A DNA stretch of 64,000 nt, taken from NCBI GenBank assembly GCA_018004935.1, contig JAGNBF010000011.1, positions 30,450 to 94,449 of the forward strand, written 5' to 3'. The stretch comes from Chloroflexota bacterium (GTDB taxonomy: Bacteria > Chloroflexota > Anaerolineae > Promineifilales > Promineifilaceae). The notes below the pieces were generated by a model. It was not told the DNA's origin. It ran no database searches and was given only the letters and a program-made list of their open reading frames with translations. Both the position numbers and the translations under genes were made by a program. Below are positions 62,167-64,000 of the stretch, piece after piece. Position 1 is the first letter of the stretch; the number at the start of each line of letters is the position of its first letter.

Positions 62167-63044
62167 CACGGCCAGAACGGATGAAACATCAGCCACTGCT
62201 CTGGGTATTGACGCACGTACCCTTCTAACACCTCAGCCATGCGGCAGGCATTCGTTTCGATATCGCTCTGGCGGTTGCCACTGTAAACCATCTCAATGGG
62301 TTGGGCGTGCATGATGTATCCCTTGCCCGCCTCATAATGACAACTGCCCATAAAGACTTTCGCTTTGGTCATCACGGCTAACCGTGCCGGACCCAGAGCA
62401 AAATAAGCCGGACGACCAAAGAAGGGAATGAGGTGTTGATCATCGGGGATGGGGCGATCAAAGGCGGTCATCACCAGCCCGCCGTCTTTGAGCCGCCGGA
62501 TAGTCTGGCGTAATGATTGCGGCGTGATGGGGGTAATTTCTAGCCCCCATTTGGCCCGCAGACGGTTAAAGATGGTAAAGCCTTCGTTGGGGTTGGGCAG
62601 GGAGAGGGCTTGAATGGGTAAACCAACCGTCCCCAAAGCCAGAATCCCCAGATCAAAGTTACTGATATGAGCACCCAACAAGAGACAGCCATGTCCCTGG
62701 GCCATCTCGGCGCGGATGGAGGCGATCATTTCTCTGGGAACGGTGATTTCACGAGCGATCTGATCCGCATCGTAATCCAGGGCATGGAAAAAGTCGTAGT
62801 AAGTTTGCCCGGCATGGGCGAAGACGGCCTGGGTTTTGGCCGCCAACACCTTTGGCGTGGCCGAGGGGCCAACTATCTGGTGCAGATTAGCCCGGACAGT
62901 GTGATACAGCTCAGGTTGGGCGCGGGCGATGATCGCGGCCGCGAACCGGGCCAACCCATACCCCGCCCAACGAGGAGCTACCTGCGCCAGCCGAATCCCA
63001 CTCTCTGTAACCGCCCGGCTACTAAAAAAATCTTGCAGACGCAT
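62127..63044 (-). CDS. LpxL/HtrB-like lysophospholipid acyltransferase
   Basis: Encodes 305 residues. The HX4D motif of acyltransferases is LLGAHISNFDLGIL (about residue 125). Further family stretches are GGLVMTAFDRPIPDD and IPFFGRPAYFALGPARLAV. The enzyme transfers an acyl chain to a lipid intermediate; relatives work on lipid A or on phosphatidylinositol mannosides. It begins 10 bases after the CDP-alcohol phosphatidyltransferase gene, so they form one operon. The last about ten residues (GESGKWTVESEQ) are encoded by the tandem TTCCACTG tract, so the original stop seems to have been displaced. Confidence 0.88.
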   Translation of the reverse strand: MRLQDFFSSRAVTESGIRLAQVAPRWAGYGLARFAAAIIARAQPELYHTVRANLHQIVGPSATPKVLAAKTQAVFAHAGQTYYDFFHALDYDADQIAREITVPREMIASIRAEMAQGHGCLLLGAHISNFDLGILALGTVGLPIQALSLPNPNEGFTIFNRLRAKWGLEITPITPQSLRQTIRRLKDGGLVMTAFDRPIPDDQHLIPFFGRPAYFALGPARLAVMTKAKVFMGSCHYEAGKGYIMHAQPIEMVYSGNRQSDIETNACRMAEVLEGYVRQYPEQWLMFHPFWPCGESGKWTVESEQ

Positions 63045-63054
63045 ATGACCGATC

Positions 63055-63726
63055 TCAGCGGTGGGCCGGGTGTGCTTTTCCTTCCAGAGAACGGAAAAAG
63101 GCGGGCGCTTCAACCAATACTGGTAAACCGCGCAAAAGGCAGATGCCCATCGCTACCCAACTGGCCACTGTCCCCACCTCGTACACATCGGCCCACACCG
63201 CACCATTAGATTTAAGGGCAATCGTGGCCGCCAGGGTCATAAAAGCGGTAAGCTTAACCAGAGAATAGCTGGTGCGCATGGGCGATGAGGCCACCAACCA
63301 TGTGCCCAGACGCGAGTGCATCATAGCATGGGCGGAGATGCCATGTTGCACCGCCACACTGCGAATGGAATCAGTCAGTGTGCCCCGAACAATAACCACC
63401 AGCGGAATTAGTACGGAAATGAGGCCCAGATGTGCATATACCACCCACAAAACAATCTCGACAGCCCGGTCGGTGGCAATATCCAGGGCACTCCCCAAAA
63501 GGGTCATCTCGTTACGACGCCGAGCCACAACCCCATCCAGTGTATCCATAAAGATAAGTAAAGCGGTCAAAGCCACAGCGGTGGTATGTCCTGAGTTATC
63601 TTCTCCATAGAGAAGTAACACAACTACAAATAGTAAAGGGAAACGAGCAATAGTTATAAGATTCGCTACATTAACGGGTTGAGCCTGATTACGATCATGT
63701 TTAAGAGTTGTTTCGTGTGCCATCAT
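63055..63726 (-). CDS. CDP-alcohol phosphatidyltransferase
   Basis: Encodes 223 residues with about six helices. The CDP-alcohol phosphotransferase signature D-x2-D-G-x2-A-R-x8-G-x3-D-x3-D is complete within DTLDGVVARRRNEMTLLGSA and the following LDIATD (about 60-85). It joins a CDP-activated lipid to an alcohol (glycerol phosphate, inositol phosphate or similar). With the acyltransferase next to it, phosphatidylinositol-phosphate or a related glycolipid precursor is plausible, but the acceptor cannot be read. GGAAG precedes the two adjacent ATG codons. Confidence 0.9.
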   Translation of the reverse strand: MMAHETTLKHDRNQAQPVNVANLITIARFPLLFVVVLLLYGEDNSGHTTAVALTALLIFMDTLDGVVARRRNEMTLLGSALDIATDRAVEIVLWVVYAHLGLISVLIPLVVIVRGTLTDSIRSVAVQHGISAHAMMHSRLGTWLVASSPMRTSYSLVKLTAFMTLAATIALKSNGAVWADVYEVGTVASWVAMGICLLRGLPVLVEAPAFFRSLEGKAHPAHR

Positions 63727-64000
63727 TTCTTCCTTTTATGTGATACCTCCCTGCACACAGAGAAACGCAACAAATCCTTTACGAATCAAACAGTTTACAG
63801 TTGCATTTTACACATAAACCGTACCTAACCCCAAAAACAGATCTTCAGAATTTCGGCTTTGTCACTTTTGCTGGGGAGAAGCGAATTTGATCTAACGCCC
63901 CATTTCCTACGACAATAGCCACTGATAATGGAAACATGGATAGGAAGAAACACGGATGATGATGAAAATGGTGGCGTTATTTTCATTCATCTTGGTGTGC
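63727..64000. other. Intergenic region at the window end
   Basis: No gene seen. The last about 22 bases (ATTTTCATTCATCTTGGTGT) match the outer end of the RBS-carrying hairpin repeat in inverted orientation, so the window appears to end inside another copy. Confidence 0.5.

Noticed and set aside
1..64000. tRNA, rRNA, replication origin, prophage
   Set aside because: I saw no tRNA-like CCA ends with cloverleaf arms, no rRNA signatures, no DnaA-box cluster with dnaA/dnaN, and no phage structural genes.

Overview
The window most likely comes from a member of the Chloroflexota (Anaerolineae/Ardenticatenia-like). This is an inference from gene content. Many secreted proteins end in a Thr/Pro- or Glu/Pro-rich linker plus one transmembrane helix and an Arg tail. 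There are SpoVS and DUF4342 proteins, TIR-FGE effector architecture, TolB-like lipoproteins, and intergenic DNA packed with short non-autonomous repeats. No rRNA, tRNA, CRISPR array, transposase or reverse transcriptase was found. The octamer GCGGCCGC occurs about 76 times by eye, mostly inside genes, resembling the HIP1 octamer of cyanobacteria.

Left part (1-8.3 kb): an alpha-glucan uptake and degradation locus on the minus strand, consisting of LacI-type regulator, maltodextrin-binding lipoprotein with a C-terminal X25 module, MalF, MalG and a GH31 alpha-glucosidase. The regulator gene has a consensus promoter with three evenly spaced operator palindromes. A cell-surface type I pullulanase at 42-46.3 kb carries the same kind of X25 modules and probably feeds this transporter. 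Between them lie aceK (isocitrate dehydrogenase kinase/phosphatase), a large ExeM-like surface nuclease, a DUF4342-HhH protein, a DUF1461 membrane protein, a spermidine synthase-like membrane protein and spoVS.

The most interesting system is at 19.05-25.04 kb. A promoter and cobalamin riboswitch with terminator precede a surface-anchored alpha/alpha-toroid protein, a surface-anchored transcobalamin-C-terminal-like (DUF4430-like) protein, an ECF S component and an ECF T component. Together these look like a bacterial counterpart of intrinsic factor/transcobalamin, split into two membrane-tethered halves and coupled to an ECF importer.

Then follow a cytochrome P450, a divergent kinase with zinc ribbon plus a PP2C phosphatase, a LiaF-like/DUF4342 pair, and a MaoC-type hydratase bracketed by inverted MITEs. 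At 33.8-41.8 kb there is an AT-richer, GCGGCCGC-poor tandem array of M23 peptidase and TolB-like lipoprotein genes, including one chimera and one gene broken by a hairpin carrying a stop codon. After pulA comes a UPF0175/DUF3368 toxin-antitoxin cassette between direct repeats that duplicate the 3' end of pulA. Next is an EAD-TIR-FGE protein whose C-terminus and downstream hairpin look like a diversity-generating-retroelement target.

The right part has a NYN protein, a threonine aldolase-like enzyme, an iron locus (DtxR regulator, FeoA, FeoB, and FeoC displaced by nested MITEs), an M28 peptidase, ExoD, a CrtI-type desaturase, DedA, a lysophospholipid acyltransferase and a CDP-alcohol phosphatidyltransferase. 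At least six repeat families fill the intergenic spaces. One (MITE-1, 269-270 bp) shows TA target duplication and a nested insertion. Another places a hairpin and a Shine-Dalgarno directly in front of three genes.
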